64,000 bases of DNA. Source: Chiridota heheva. Taxonomy: Eukaryota; Echinodermata; Holothuroidea; Apodida; Chiridotidae. Shown piece after piece: positions 25,738 through 38,770 of this stretch. Every line of letters begins with the position of its first letter. Positions within the stretch are counted from its first letter, which is position 1. Under the pieces are notes generated by a model. That model worked only from the letters and a program-made list of their open reading frames with translations, was not told the origin of the DNA and did not search any database. Location of the stretch: the NCBI GenBank assembly GCA_020152595.1, contig JAIGNY010000331.1, positions 45,001 to 109,000 on the forward strand. The letters run 5' to 3'. Both the position numbers and the translations under genes were made by a program.

Positions 25738-26836
25738 ACACATCTTAATATGTGCTGTTTCAATGTCAGATCAGTTAAAAACAAAACAGTGTCTTTATCA
25801 GACTATATCACCTCTAATGATCTTGATGTGTTGGCTATAACGGAAACCTGGCTAGGAACCACTACTGATAAGCAATGTCTAAATGAACTACTGCCAGAAG
25901 GCTATGAAATAAAGCACACTCCTCGCAATAGCAAACAACAGGGTGGAGGTGTGGCTGTGGTACACAAGGCAAATTTACCAACAAGAGTGTCAGATTCTTT
26001 CATCAAAAGCCAGGAAGTCACTCACTTTGAGTACATGGACTGCAAAATGGAAATACCAGGAATTTTCATGCAGCTCTCCGTTGTGTATCGCCCACCACCT
26101 TCAACGAAAAATGGTCTTAAAAACAGTGTATTCTTCGAAAAATGGCCTCTCTATCTAGAGCGCCATGCCACTTTACAGTCAGAGACTCGTCTTCTCGGTG
26201 ATTTAAATTTCCATTTGGATGTGACTGATGACACAGACAGTAAGCGATTTTCTGATATTCTGGACTCTCTTGGCATGAAGCAACATGTAAAAGGTGAAAC
26301 CCACAACAAAGGTCACACTCAGGATCTTGTTATCACCAAGGATACCAGCCATATTGTCGAAAAAATCTGCATCAAAGATCCATGTTTGTGTGATAAGGAT
26401 GGCAATTTTTCCGGTGATTATTACACTGTGCATATTGACTCATCCTTCACTAAACCTGGTCACATTCAGCGATATGTGTCATACAGGAAATTTTGCAGCA
26501 TAATTACAGAAGATTTCAGTAAGGATATCCTGGCATCATCCACTTTGCAATCCAGCCATAGTTTTGTAGCAGATTGGGTGAATACTTGCAATAAAGGCAT
26601 TAGTAATTTGATAGATATTCATGCCCTTTAAATACAAAAGACGATCACGCTAAGGCCTAACGCACCCTGGTATAACGAAGACCTACGTGATGCTAAACAA
26701 AAACGCAGAAAGCTGGAGCGACAGTGGTTGAGATCCAGGTTACAAGTCGACCGCCAAATATACAGGTCTCAGTGTTCTGTTTACAACAAACTACTTCTAA
26801 GCGTACGTAAGGAATATTACTTGGATAAAATATTCA
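25738..26836 (+). pseudogene. LINE apurinic/apyrimidinic-type endonuclease and linker
   Basis: The 293-codon open frame from 25750 is an exonuclease-endonuclease-phosphatase domain, which nicks target DNA to prime reverse transcription. Visible motifs, numbered from ATG 25750, are an N-terminal FNVRSV, catalytic Glu in ITETWL (Glu32), VYRPPPS (112-118), GDLNFH (150-155) and THNKGHTQDLVI (184-195). The usual closing Ser-Asp-His motif reads Ser-Gly-Asp-Tyr (221-224), so the catalytic His is lost. A TAA at 26629-26631 interrupts the frame. The linker that follows (PWYNEDLRDAKQKRRKLERQW) is recognisable up to about 26850. Confidence 0.8.
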
Positions 26837-26839
26837 TGT

Positions 26840-28252
26840 GTGGTAGCCTGTAAAGCCGTTCCTCAGCATACCAGTGAAACAGAGTTGGCAGTCAAATTTG
26901 GAAAGTACTTTAAGGAGAAAATTGTCAACATCCGTTGTGATATGGTAACTGGATTTACCTACCTACCACTACCGGATCCTTCTGAAGAAGAGCAGACTAC
27001 TGCTAGGTTGCTGGAACTGGTGCCAGCATTACAGGATGAGGTTAGGAAGATCATCAAGGTATCACCTAGTAAATCCTGTGCCTTAGATCCGCTACCAACT
27101 TGGCTGCTGAAGGTGTGTTTGGAACCTTTACTTCCTGCTATTACAAATATAGTCAACCTCTCTCTCATGAATGGTGAAGTACCACCAGTACTGAAATCCG
27201 CACACATTATACCTCTGTTGAAGAAGGAGGTGCTAGACCAGGACAATTTTAAGAACTACCGTCCTGTGTCCAATCTGAGCTTCCTATCAAAAGTAGTGGA
27301 GAAAGTGGCAGCAAGTAGATTCGATGCCTATCTAAAGGGCAATAATTTGTACGAGCCTTTCCAGAGTGCATACACACAGTTCTGTTCAACCGAAACAGCA
27401 CTTTTGAAAGTACAGGCTAATATACAGTCTGAATTAGATAGGGGTAATGTAGCGCTGATGGTGTTGTTGGACTTGTCAGCAGCGTTCGACACGATAAATC
27501 ACCAGGCACTACTTCAACGTTTTGAAAACATGTATGGTATCAAAGGAACAGCCTTGAAGTGGATATCATCATATCTCAGTAATCGGCATCAGACTGTTAT
27601 TATCAATGGTCATGCCTCTAGGCCAACTGTTTTGGACATTGGCGTACCCCAAGGGTCTGTTTTAGGCCCCAAGTTTTACACTATATACACAAAGCCAATG
27701 GGGAGCCACATCAGTAAGCATAAGCTGGCCTATCACATGTACGCTGATGATACGCAGGTATATTTGTCTTTCAGCCCCAAAAGCATTGCCGACCAGAATA
27801 GCAACATTCGCAGATTAGAGGCATGTCTTTGTTTTATAGAGCAATGGATGGTAAATAACAAGCTAAACTTGAACTGTGATAAGACAGAGGTGATGCTGTT
27901 TAGCACAAAGTGGAGCCGGTATAAATTGGATGTAGCTGTTAATTTTGGAAGTGACAGAATAACACCTACTACGTCTGCGAGGAACCTTGGTGCTGTATTT
28001 GACAGTGCTATGTCAATGAAAAAGTATGTCAACCAAGTCAGCCGGTCTTGCTATGCGCAGATCAGGAACATTGGACGGATACGCCTATTGCTGAATACCG
28101 AAGCCACCAAATCTTTAATGCACAGTTTGATTACTTCGCGACTTGACTTCTGTTATGCGCTACTTTGTGGTGTAACATACTCTTTAACTGGTAAACTGCA
28201 GCGTGTTCAGAACACAGCGGCCCGAGTCATCACTCGCTCAAGAAGATCTTAA
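26840..28252 (+). pseudogene. LINE reverse transcriptase
   Basis: A 470-codon open frame carries all major non-LTR reverse-transcriptase blocks. These are the fingers ([18 protein letters not shown]), the first catalytic Asp in [10 protein letters not shown] (near residue 210), [10 protein letters not shown] (near 268) and the catalytic YADDTQ at 27740-27757 (residues 301-306), then thumb sequence. The frame ends in TAA at 28250-28252, but the same frame continues after it into the conserved KKLYWLPV block, so this is a nonsense mutation. The polymerase motifs are intact, so decay may be recent. The role is target-primed reverse transcription of the element RNA. Confidence 0.85.
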
Positions 28253-28593
28253 CACTTTACGCCTGTGCTGAAGAAGCTCTACTGGCTTCCCGTGGGTTAC
28301 CGTATTAAGTACACGGTCATCGTGCACACTTTCCGGGCACAATGTGGCTTGTCACCTTGTTATATGACAAATATGTTTGGACTGTATACTCCAGGCGTGC
28401 ACTCAGGTCATGTAGATCTTCAAGTCTCGTGGTACCACGAACAAAAACTGTCAGTTATGGTGACAAATCTTTTAGAACAATAGCATCAGCACTTTGGAAC
28501 AACCTTCCAAGCAATGTCCGAGACTGTTCAGAATTGTACACTTTTAAATCTTTATTAAAAACATATCTATTTAAGCCAGCATATGGACTATAA
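28253..28593 (+). pseudogene. LINE ORF C-terminal domain, frameshifted
   Basis: Past the stop at 28250 the same frame encodes LKKLYWLPVGYRIKYTV and runs to 28483. The expected C-terminal end (WNNLPSNVRD...SLLKTYLF) lies in another frame (28342-28593). A frameshift therefore falls near 28390-28420. The WLPV...WNNLP...FKSLLKTYLF order is the usual tail of CR1/L2-type polymerases. Confidence 0.75.
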
Positions 28594-28677
28594 CTTCTAA
28601 TTATATTAATTTGTATTATATTTCATGTACAGTGCTTATAAGCATATTTGTTCATGAATTTTAGCACTATATTATTC

Positions 28678-29415
<738 letters not shown>

Positions 29416-32165
29416 AGTCATTTTCATACATATTTTTGCAGTTTTAAAGCATGTTGTGCATGATTACTGTACGTACACTAATAAAGTTTACCTGACAGAA
29501 AAAAAAGGAAAACAAAACACAGATTTTGGTTTGTTAAACCTTAAATATGTAAATTCTCATATTCTATGCAACTTAGAATGAAATCAAGTCATTAATTTTC
29601 CAATCTCAATTGGAAAAGTCTGAAATTTCTGCCAATTTGGTTATCTTGGTCCAAGAAATTCCAGGATCGTGGGTGTTTTTGTCCCTTCCCCTTCGTGGAA
29701 AAAAAAATCAACATTTGAATGTATTTGATATAAGCAGCCCGAAATACATTTATCTACCTGGTAAGACGCAAAACATTGTAAAAACCTAGAACTGACAAGC
29801 GATGAGCAGTCATTTTCATCTAACTTTTTTTTGTCGTTTTAAAGCACATTGCGCAATGATTACGTATCCTAATAAGCTTTAAGTGACTGACAGAAAACTA
29901 CCGTAAATACTCATATTCTATGCAACTTATAATGAAATCAAGTCATCAATTTTCCAATCTCAATTGAAAAAAGTCTGAAATCTCTCCCATTTTGGTCATT
30001 TTGGTCGAACAAATTCAGGATCGAGGGTGTTTCTGTCCCTCCCCCTCCCCCTCCGTGGAAAAAAATATCAACATTTGAAAATATTTGTTATAACCAGTCC
30101 AAAATACATATATCTACCAAATAAGAATCCAAACATGGTAGAAACCTAGAAATGACAGGCGACAAACAGTCATTTTCATCCAAATTGTTGCCATTTTAAA
30201 GCATATTGCGCAATGATTACGTGCCCTAATAAACTTTACCTGACAGAAAATCCCCACTTTTTTTTAAATGTAAAATTTGTAAATTTTCATATTTGATGCA
30301 ACTTAGAACAGTAGAATGAATTTAAGTCATTAATTTTCCAATTTCAATTAAAAAAAAGTTTGGAATCTCTGCCATTTTGGTCATTTTGGTAGAAAAAATT
30401 GCAGTATTGGGGGTGTTTCTGTACCTCACCCACCCCCGCCCCTCCCTTCGTGGGAGGAAAATATCAAAATTTGAATGTAGTTGATATAACCAGCCTAAAA
30501 TACATATAGCTACCAATTAAGAAGCAAAACATGATATAAATTTAGAAATGACAAGCGATAAGCAGTCATTTTTACCCAAATTGTTGCCATCTTAAAGCAT
30601 ATTGCGCAATGATTACGTACCCTAATAAGCTTTACCTGACAGAAAGCCCGCAAATTTTGACTTGTTAAACCTTAAAAGTGTAAATTCTCATATCCTATGC
30701 AACCTAGAATGAAATCAAGTCATTAATTTTCCAATCTCAATTGGAAAAGTCTGAAATCTCTGCCAATTTATTCATCTTGGTCTAAGAAATTCCAGGATCG
30801 TGGGTAGTTTTGTCGCTCCTCCTCCCCTTCATGGAAAGAAAATATCAACATTTTAATGGATTTGATATAACCAGCTCAAAATACATATATCTACCAAGTA
30901 AGAAGCAAAACATGGTAGAGACCTATAAATGACAAGCGATGATAAGCAGTCATTTTCATCCAAATTGTTGTCGTTTTAAAGCATGTTGTGCATGATTACT
31001 GTACGTACATGTGCACTAATGAGCTTTACCTGACAGAAAATCCCGGTTTTTGGTTTGTTAAACCTTACATGTGTAAATTCTCATATTCTATGAACTTAGA
31101 ATGAAATGAAGTCATTAAGTTTCCAATCTCAATTGGAAAAGTCTGAAATCTCTGCCAATTTGGTCATCTTGGTCCAAGAAATTATAGGATCGTGGTTATT
31201 TCTCTCCTTCGCCCTCCCCCTTCGTGGAAAGAAACTATCAACATTTGATATACTGTAAGCAGCCTAAAATACATATATCTACCAGGTAAGACGCAAAACA
31301 TGGTAAAACCTAGAACTGACTGGTGATAAGCAGTCGTTCTCATCCAACTTATTTTTGTCGTTTTAAAGTATATTGCGCAATGATTACGTATCCTAATAAG
31401 GTTAAACTGACAGAAAACCCCCACGTTTTGGTTTGTCAAACGTTAAATGTGTAATTTCTTTATCTTGTGCAGCTTAGAATGAAAAGAAGTCATTAAATTC
31501 CAATCTCAATTGAAAAAAAGTCTGAAATCTTTGCCAATTTGGTCATTTTGATCAAAGAAATTCCGGGATCGTCAGTGTTTGTGTGTCTCCCCCCCCCCTT
31601 CCTTCTCCCTTCGACCCCCTTCGTGGAAAGAAAATATTAACATTTGAGTGTATTATATATAACCAGCCTCAAATACATATATCTATCAATTAAGAAGCCA
31701 TACAAGGTAGAAACCTAGAAATAACAGGCGATAAGCAATTGTTTTTATCCAAATTTTTGTCGTTTTAAAGCGTATTGCGCAATGATTACGTACCCTAATA
31801 AGCTTTACCTGACAGGAAACCCCCAGTTTTTGGTTTTTTAAACCTTAAATGTGTAAATTCTCATATTCTATGCAACCTAGAATGAAATCAAGTCATTAAT
31901 TTTCCAATCTCAATTGGAGCAGTCTGAAATCTTTGTCAGGTTCAGGGGTGTTTCTGTCCAACTTCTTTCCTCCATAAGAATGAAATATCAAGGATTGAAT
32001 GTAATTGATATAACCATCCTAAATACATCAATCTATCAAGTAAGATGCAAAACATGGTAGAAACCTAGAACTGACAGGCGATAAGCAGTCGTTTTGTCTG
32101 TCTCAAAGTATATTGCGCACTGTACGCGTACCGTATTAAACAAGCTTTACCTGACAGAAAACCTC
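29416..32165 (+). repeat. ~390-bp satellite array, right part
   Basis: The array continues. Unit starts (AAAGYATRTTGYGCA) are near 29446, 29840, 30196, 30594, 30980, 31365, 31766 and 32104, with spacings of 338-401 bp. Units at 29446 and 30980, like 23958 on the left, share the variant GCATGTTGTGCATGATTACT, giving a possible four-unit higher-order period. The last unit decays after 32165. No coding potential. Confidence 0.9.
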
Positions 32166-34200
32166 CAACCTTGTAATTTGTTAAAAAGTAGAGGCAAACC
32201 CCATATTCTATCCAATTTAGAATAAATAATGTCTTGATATATCTGTTTTCCTCGAGTACTACGGTGCGTACAGTTTTTCTATAATATTTTTTGACCAAAT
32301 TCGTGAGATAAGTTACATTTTCCCTATTAACCCAACCAAATTTGTTTAGTATGTTATGAATTATTTGCTATTAATTGCCAACATTACTTCAATGATCAAA
32401 AATGAGTAAGTTTTAATAAAATAAAAGGTATACCAGAAATGAATCTCCAGGCCCTCAATATTTGATATCAACCTGCACTAAAGTTTATTGACCGTTTGTT
32501 TAACTGATTTAATAATGAACTTTGTTGACTGCCTACACTCCCAGATTTGGTCTACTTTGATTATTTCTGTTATATCATACTAATATATAAATCAAATCAA
32601 AATAATTTTTTTGAGTTTTTCTGGTTTAATCTGATGGAAAATAATCTCCAGCGTATTCTTTCGCATTTTCACAGCAGTGTTTCTGACCGAAATTAAATCA
32701 CAAACCATGCCACCTTTAACCCAAACCATGCAAATCTCTGCAGTATATTTTGAGTTATTCGACATCGTTACAAATGTAGCAGGCTATGTAAACTAGATAT
32801 AATAGCTATATAACTTACCGCAGACCCCCCCCCCCTCCCCTCAATAAATTATTAGCAATGTGCACCATGTTTATTTTTTGCTTTTCTTGCTAGAAACGTG
32901 ACCGCTGTGTTGACCCCATACCATTTTTTTCTATGATAGGCATACCATAGTTACATGGCATGGCCTCTAATCCAAAACGTTTTTTTTTTTTGTGTGTAGG
33001 GGGATTCTAATAAATTTTGATTTAAAAAGGGGGTCTCTCCCGGGAATTACGGCCATGCTGCACACTGATGATTCCTAAATAGGATAGAAACTGACTCTTA
33101 CAGTCTTACTTAAAGTGTCAATTTATGCTCTTTCTGACAGTTTTGTTTTTGAAATACAACATTGTGCCCCTTAATTCTTATCAGCTGCCCAAAACAATAT
33201 TTTCACTTTTTTTTTTTTTTACAAAGGTAAAGAATAATCCGGCAAGGAACATTCAAATGAGCTCAAAACTGCTATTGCCAGGATATTTCGTTGAGGAGGA
33301 AGGGGGAGAAGAGGGGGAGGGGTGCTAATCAGTCAGGAGGGGGAATATATAGGGAAGGAATTTGATCCCCTCCGGATTGATTTTACTAGGTAATTTACTG
33401 GTGTGGTGTCTGTACGGTTCCTTCAATTAATTTTGTGTTCTAAATTCATAAGCTAAAATGTGATAAGAAGTGATAAGCTAATATACTAAAGAAAAAGAAA
33501 AAAAAGCGTGCTTTACGCAAAACGGAAGTGAGATTTAGTGTGAAAGGAGAAGAAGGACTTTTTCTTGCAAAAAGAGAACAAGTCTCTAAATTTCCTAGGA
33601 AAGAAGGGCCGGGTGCCAAATATCCTAACGGACCGTTTTTACTATGAGGGGGGACCAAATGTACTGGATGGCCACGGCTTAATTGTCTGGGGGCCTAAAT
33701 TTCCTTGGGGATCAACATTTACTTGGGGGGCAAAATTTACTTTTACACCGGCTTCAAACTCACTTTTGGAAGCTTCTGCGCCCGTTTTAAACGGCCTGCA
33801 TACTGGCCAGTCCGCCCCTGCCGGCATGGTGTCCCTGTTCATACTTCTTGGAATATGACATACCAAATATCCTCCAATTTTTATAGTTTTATTCACATGG
33901 GCCTATTAATAATCATGCTATTCCAAACACTCAGAATTTTGCTTAGAGCTACTTGAAAGTGTGTAGCATGCTACAGCGGCTTTTGCAAGGTGTCTTTTAG
34001 GAACGTAGGAAGGGTCTCCTCTAAATGGGGAGGGGTTGGGGGGGGGGTGAGAACTGGCAAATTGCCCTTTTAAATTAAACGTTTTAAATTGTCGTTCGTT
34101 ATGGGAAAGTTTCATCACTTTTCGGGAAATTAGATTAATTTCCAAGAAAATCTTCGTTGGTTTTTTCAGCATTAACTTTAAAAAAAACTTCGTTCTTCGT
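32166..34200. other. No recognisable gene
   Basis: AT-rich sequence with homopolymer runs (C9 near 32826, T11 near 32980, T13 near 33207). Short ORFs at 33565-33960 overlap on both strands and show no domain. Confidence 0.35.
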
Positions 34201-34207
34201 TTTGGAG

Positions 34208-34500
34208 TTCTTCATTTTGGAGATTTTCAACTCCCGAAAAATACCTTTTCGACCAGCAGAAGGTCGAATCGTTCTAGAATCTTCGTTCTTCGTTTTGGAG
34301 ATTTTCGAAATCTTCGTTCTTCGTTTTAAAGTTCTTAGTTTTGGACCTACCCCTTCATTTTGGAGATTTTCAACTCCCGAAAAATACCTTTTCGACCAGC
34401 AGAAGGTCGAATCGTTCTAGAATCTTCGTTCTTCGTTTTGAAGATTTTCGAAATCTTCGTTCTTCGTTTTAAAGTTCTTAGTTTTGGACCTACCCCTTCA
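34208..34500. repeat. 143-bp tandem duplication
   Basis: Two nearly identical copies (starting at 34211 and 34354) of a 143-bp unit beginning TTCATTTTGGAGATTTTCAA and ending GGACCTACCCC. Within each unit CTTCGTTCTTCGTTTT occurs twice. The near identity suggests a young duplication. Confidence 0.9.
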
Positions 34501-34564
34501 GTTAGACATCGCATCAGTTCGAATCCCTTACAGGGATGTTGAGCTGAAAACGGATTTAAAAACA

Positions 34565-34870
34565 AATGATTATATTATATGCCGATTGGGCTCATTTTTA
34601 GGGTGCCTACCGGCTTCAATCCATATGGCACAATTGTTATCAAATTATTATGCGGATGTGGGGTCTTATATATATATGCGGGTATGTTGGTCCACGGGCT
34701 ACTATGGAAACCCCAGGACGCACAAGGGCCGAATACCATAATACAAAAATGACCACATAATATGCCATTTGGGCCGATTTTGAAAGGTACATGACGGCTC
34801 CATGCATATGGCACATATATCAAATTATTCCAAGGAGTTTGGGGTTTTACCACTGGTTTTACAAACGGAA
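34565..34870 (+). repeat. Isolated copies of the ~180-bp satellite
   Basis: Two units of the family found at 49-52 kb: ATATGCC-ATTTGGGC, GGGTGCCT-CCGGCTTCAATCCATATG, GCGGGTATGTTGGTCCACG, and CCCAGGA-GCACAAGGGCCGAA. The spacing is about 180 bp. Confidence 0.8.
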
Positions 34871-36685
34871 CCGAAATGGCGCGTCCTCATTTTCATATGA
34901 CCGTGAATCTGTACGTTATCTCCGCCCAGTATCGAAGTGTCGATGTTGCAACACCGTAAAATCGTATTGGTGAAAAATTATTAGGCTATCATAGTAGTTG
35001 CGCGATTAGTTTTGTAAATTTCATTTTCAAATTTAAATATCAGGAAATTATTGTTTGGATTGCTATTCAGATTTTACGATCTGTAAAATAACATGTTGAT
35101 TTTCAAAAATAATAAACCGATAACACAATTGAAACTGTTTTTGTGTTTGTTCAGGATTCGATCCTTATTTAATGTACTAAGCTTAGGATACAGTGACTGG
35201 CTGTATGGTACGGCGTATACTGTAGTCTTAAATTCACGACTTTTCGCCATCATTTGATTAGATATGAATGTTTACCCGAATATGATTATATCCCCATAGC
35301 TTTCTTTCCAAGTCGCTACTCGATGGAGGTCGCATTGGGCTCGAGTGTTGGTGTTGATACGAAGTGTCCTAGTATTGCGAAATATACCCAGGCCTACAGT
35401 ATAGTTTCTAATCACTTAATTGCTGCACTTAATACATGTTCCTTTGTTGCCAGGGCTAGTGTATGCAATACAATCGATATATATTCTGCATAGAAAAGAA
35501 TGTCATTTGAATTAGAGGAACATTAGCTGCAATTGGATTTGCAGTTCCTGACTCAAAAAGATCCAGGGCGCTTTCAAAAAAATAATCAACGACAACCGTG
35601 GATCCACAATATTTTGTTTCCTGCATTATCTAATTCTAAGTCTTTGAGCTTTAAGGTTTCCAACAGGGAATTCCTGATTAAATGCTATTTTTTGGGGCTT
35701 GTGTACAACACTGCATTTCTATTTAAATGAAATCTTATTTTATTATCAGACTTTGAAAGACATAATTAGTACGCCAAATTTTGGACAGATTCCACGTCTT
35801 CTACTTCAAAACAAGAACAAAAGGCTGAGAACCGAAGGGGTGAACTTGAACGTAAAATCTGTTAGTGCACTTTGGAATAAGTAGGAAAATTGAAATCAAC
35901 CGACTTGATACAACTAGGTATGTGTATTGGGCAAAGTGCACGTTCAGATTTGCCTTTATGCAGAAGAAAGTTAAAGACCAGTTATCGTTTCTATAATGCA
36001 GAGGTAAATAGATTTTAATTCGCGTTTTAATTTGTCGAAACGCACTTGTACAATATACTTATATTTATAGGCCAATCAGTATCGTTTGCAATAAAATGTA
36101 CGCCACCACATTTTATTTATGATAGATGGCCTTTACAGCTCAAGTTGGAGGGCAAAAAAGTAGGATTACGTAAGATTCCAACTGACTTGAATACGAATCC
36201 TTTAAATTTAAAACTCAAAACTTATTCTCACACAAAGAAATAAATAAAAAACAATACAAAACAGAAAATGTGAAGAGCTTGGAATGTATTTATTTACGGT
36301 AATAAACCAATGAATGAGCTGAAACAAAGCATTGCATAGTTTGACAAAATCATCAAAAGTGATATATTTTAAAATATGCATCCACACTTTAAACAATGTG
36401 CTATAATTCAAACATTTACACAGCCGAACAAGGAAAGAGATCCTCATTGATCCTTGTAAAAGAGAAAGAATACAAAAAACTGAAAACGATGAAACACTTT
36501 TACCCCAATGCTATATTTCAAACAAATAAGCCTCTTAACTTTTGCAGTAAATATGTAATGAAAGTTATTTACAGCCTTTGCAATCTTTTATTTCCTTTTG
36601 TCTCAATGAGATACACAAAAATGATTTATCATATATCTATGGAAAACAATTTTGAATATACTGGTAATACTTGTATTAGATCACA
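34871..36685. other. No recognisable gene
   Basis: AT-rich, short open frames only. Nothing identified. Confidence 0.3.
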
Positions 36686-37350
36686 CACACTTTAACACTG
36701 TATTGCTGTAGAGAATACTAACTTGATTTGTCATTTCTTCTATCCACATATATTGCATTGGTACCATTGGAATTACAATACTGCCACACAAAAATCAACT
36801 TCTATACTTAATAAGAAAAAAAAACACTTTGTGCATATGCACTTCCAGTTTGAGAGAAAATCTTCTGTGTATGACATTTTGTGTACACTTTATGAACTAC
36901 TATACTTGCTGATATCTGCCATAAAATAATTAAAGCAGTCACCGGTGTTTCATCATCATTCCTACAGTATCAAGTGCAATTAAACTTATTTACAACCATT
37001 GTGATCTTTCATTTCCTTTTGTCTTAAACAGTACAAAGACACAATTTTGTATATAATACTTGTTATTTTACACATACTTTAACACTGTAGAGCATACTCT
37101 TCTTGACCTATCATTACTTCCACCCGCACATATTGCATTGACAATACTGCCACAAGAACATCAGCTTCTATGGACACATAATACACGGACAATATTTAAT
37201 AATATATATATATAAAAATATCAATTGGCATACTTTCAACTTGACACAAAATCTGATTTGATCTACTATATCTGCTAATATCTCACTTCAAATAAACCTA
37301 GCATTCACCGGTGTTTCATCATTACGACAAATAATATCAATCTTTCACTC
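36686..37350 (+). repeat. ~380-bp direct repeat, two diverged units
   Basis: Words such as ACTTTAACACTGTA, CACATATTGCATTG, ACAATACTGCCACA and CACCGGTGTTTCATCAT occur in the same order in 36686-36965 and again in 37070-37325, offset about 365-385 bp. Confidence 0.65.
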
Positions 37351-37439
37351 ACTAAAAGTTACGATAAAATAATTTCCTTATAAATATTTTACTTCAAATG
37401 TTAATACAATGATGCAACATGAATCCTCACATATTATAT

Positions 37440-38000
37440 ATTTACTCAAATAAAAACAATACAACCTGTCTGAGGTAACAAGGTGATTTTTTATTTTGAA
37501 AGATTTAAAAAGTAAAATCTTTAAACTATTATACTTCAATACAGAGAAAAAATATTCCAAAAAAATTATATTCTTTGGCAGAAGTAAAATATGGTACTTC
37601 AAAAGGCAATACAGTAATGCAACATGAAATCCTACTTATAATAATATATTTACTCAAATAAAAACAATAAAACCTGGCCGAGGCAACAAGGTGATTTACT
37701 TTTCCTGAAAGATTTAAAAAGTGAGATCTTAAAACTATTATACTTCAATAGTGATAGAAAGAATATTCCAAAAATGCATCTCTTTGGCACAAGTAAAATA
37801 TGGTACTTCAAATGGCAATACAATGGTGCAACATGAAATCGTACACGTAATATATATTTACCCAAATAAAAACAAAACCTGGCCAAGGTAACAAGGTGAT
37901 TTTCTTTTCTTGAAAGATTTAAAAAGTGAGATCTTAAAACTATTATACTTCAATAGTGAGACAAAAATATTCAAAGAAATGCAATTCTTTGGCAGGAGTA
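37440..38000 (+). repeat. ~207-bp tandem repeat, about three units
   Basis: AACAAGGTGATTT recurs at about 37477, 37686 and 37890. GAAAGATTTAAAAAGT, CTATTATACTTCAATA, TTCTTTGGCA and ATGGTACTTCAAA follow in order in each unit, and a further partial copy runs to about 38215. Short hydrophobic ORFs on the minus strand are by-products. Confidence 0.8.
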
Positions 38001-38770
38001 ACTTTGGCATGTTCTTCAACTGTTATACTATCACATCAAAAATATTGTATTTTACGACTACAATATTAAATATTTCACTCTTTAATAGCATGCTTCACAC
38101 ACTACAAGAACATTCATCAATAAAATACAAATAAAAGAATACTGATGAATACTGCAATAGTTATAACAATTATTTTAAAAGATGTTTCTTTGGCAGGAGT
38201 AACTTTGGCATGCTCTTTAACTGTTATACTAGTATATCACATACAAAATATTGCATTTCACAAGACTGCAACTAATGTAATGCATACACTGAAGTTCCGT
38301 GAACCAGCCTAACATGCAGTAATGTGTATCCCCTTTGTTCCTTATGCCATTCATTATATATCTCATACGTATTGTTTTGAAAGGTATACACATTTGTTTC
38401 GACAGCTCAAGTAAAGTACTAATGTTGTCATATGAAGTGGTCTGATTTATACCCTGGATTACAGAATACTTTTCTTTGGAATGTAATCATAAATCATACA
38501 CTATATATATATGAATGATATTGCTACATGTATGATATTGTAATATAATTGTTATTATTAATGTTTTAATCAAGTTAATTAGTACCTTTCTTCACTTTCA
38601 CAACATGCACACCTCATGTGATTGTTAAACAAAATGATATGTTTATTGTAAATGTGACAAGGGTCGCTGGCCTATAGCACCAAATAAATGAAATGAAAAA
38701 TATTTCAAATTGAAAGAACCAACTTCAGTTTCACGTTTTTTGCGGCATTTCAGTAACATATAATATTTCT
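38001..38770. other. AT-rich flank, possible 3' flank of the transposase-like gene
   Basis: No coding signal. It lies directly downstream, in minus-strand sense, of the transposase-like gene and could hold its 3' untranslated region. No clear element end or inverted repeat was found. Confidence 0.3.

Noticed and set aside
34505-34530. Possible tRNA B box (AGTTCGAATCCC)
   Set aside because: No A box at suitable distance and no cloverleaf; likely chance.
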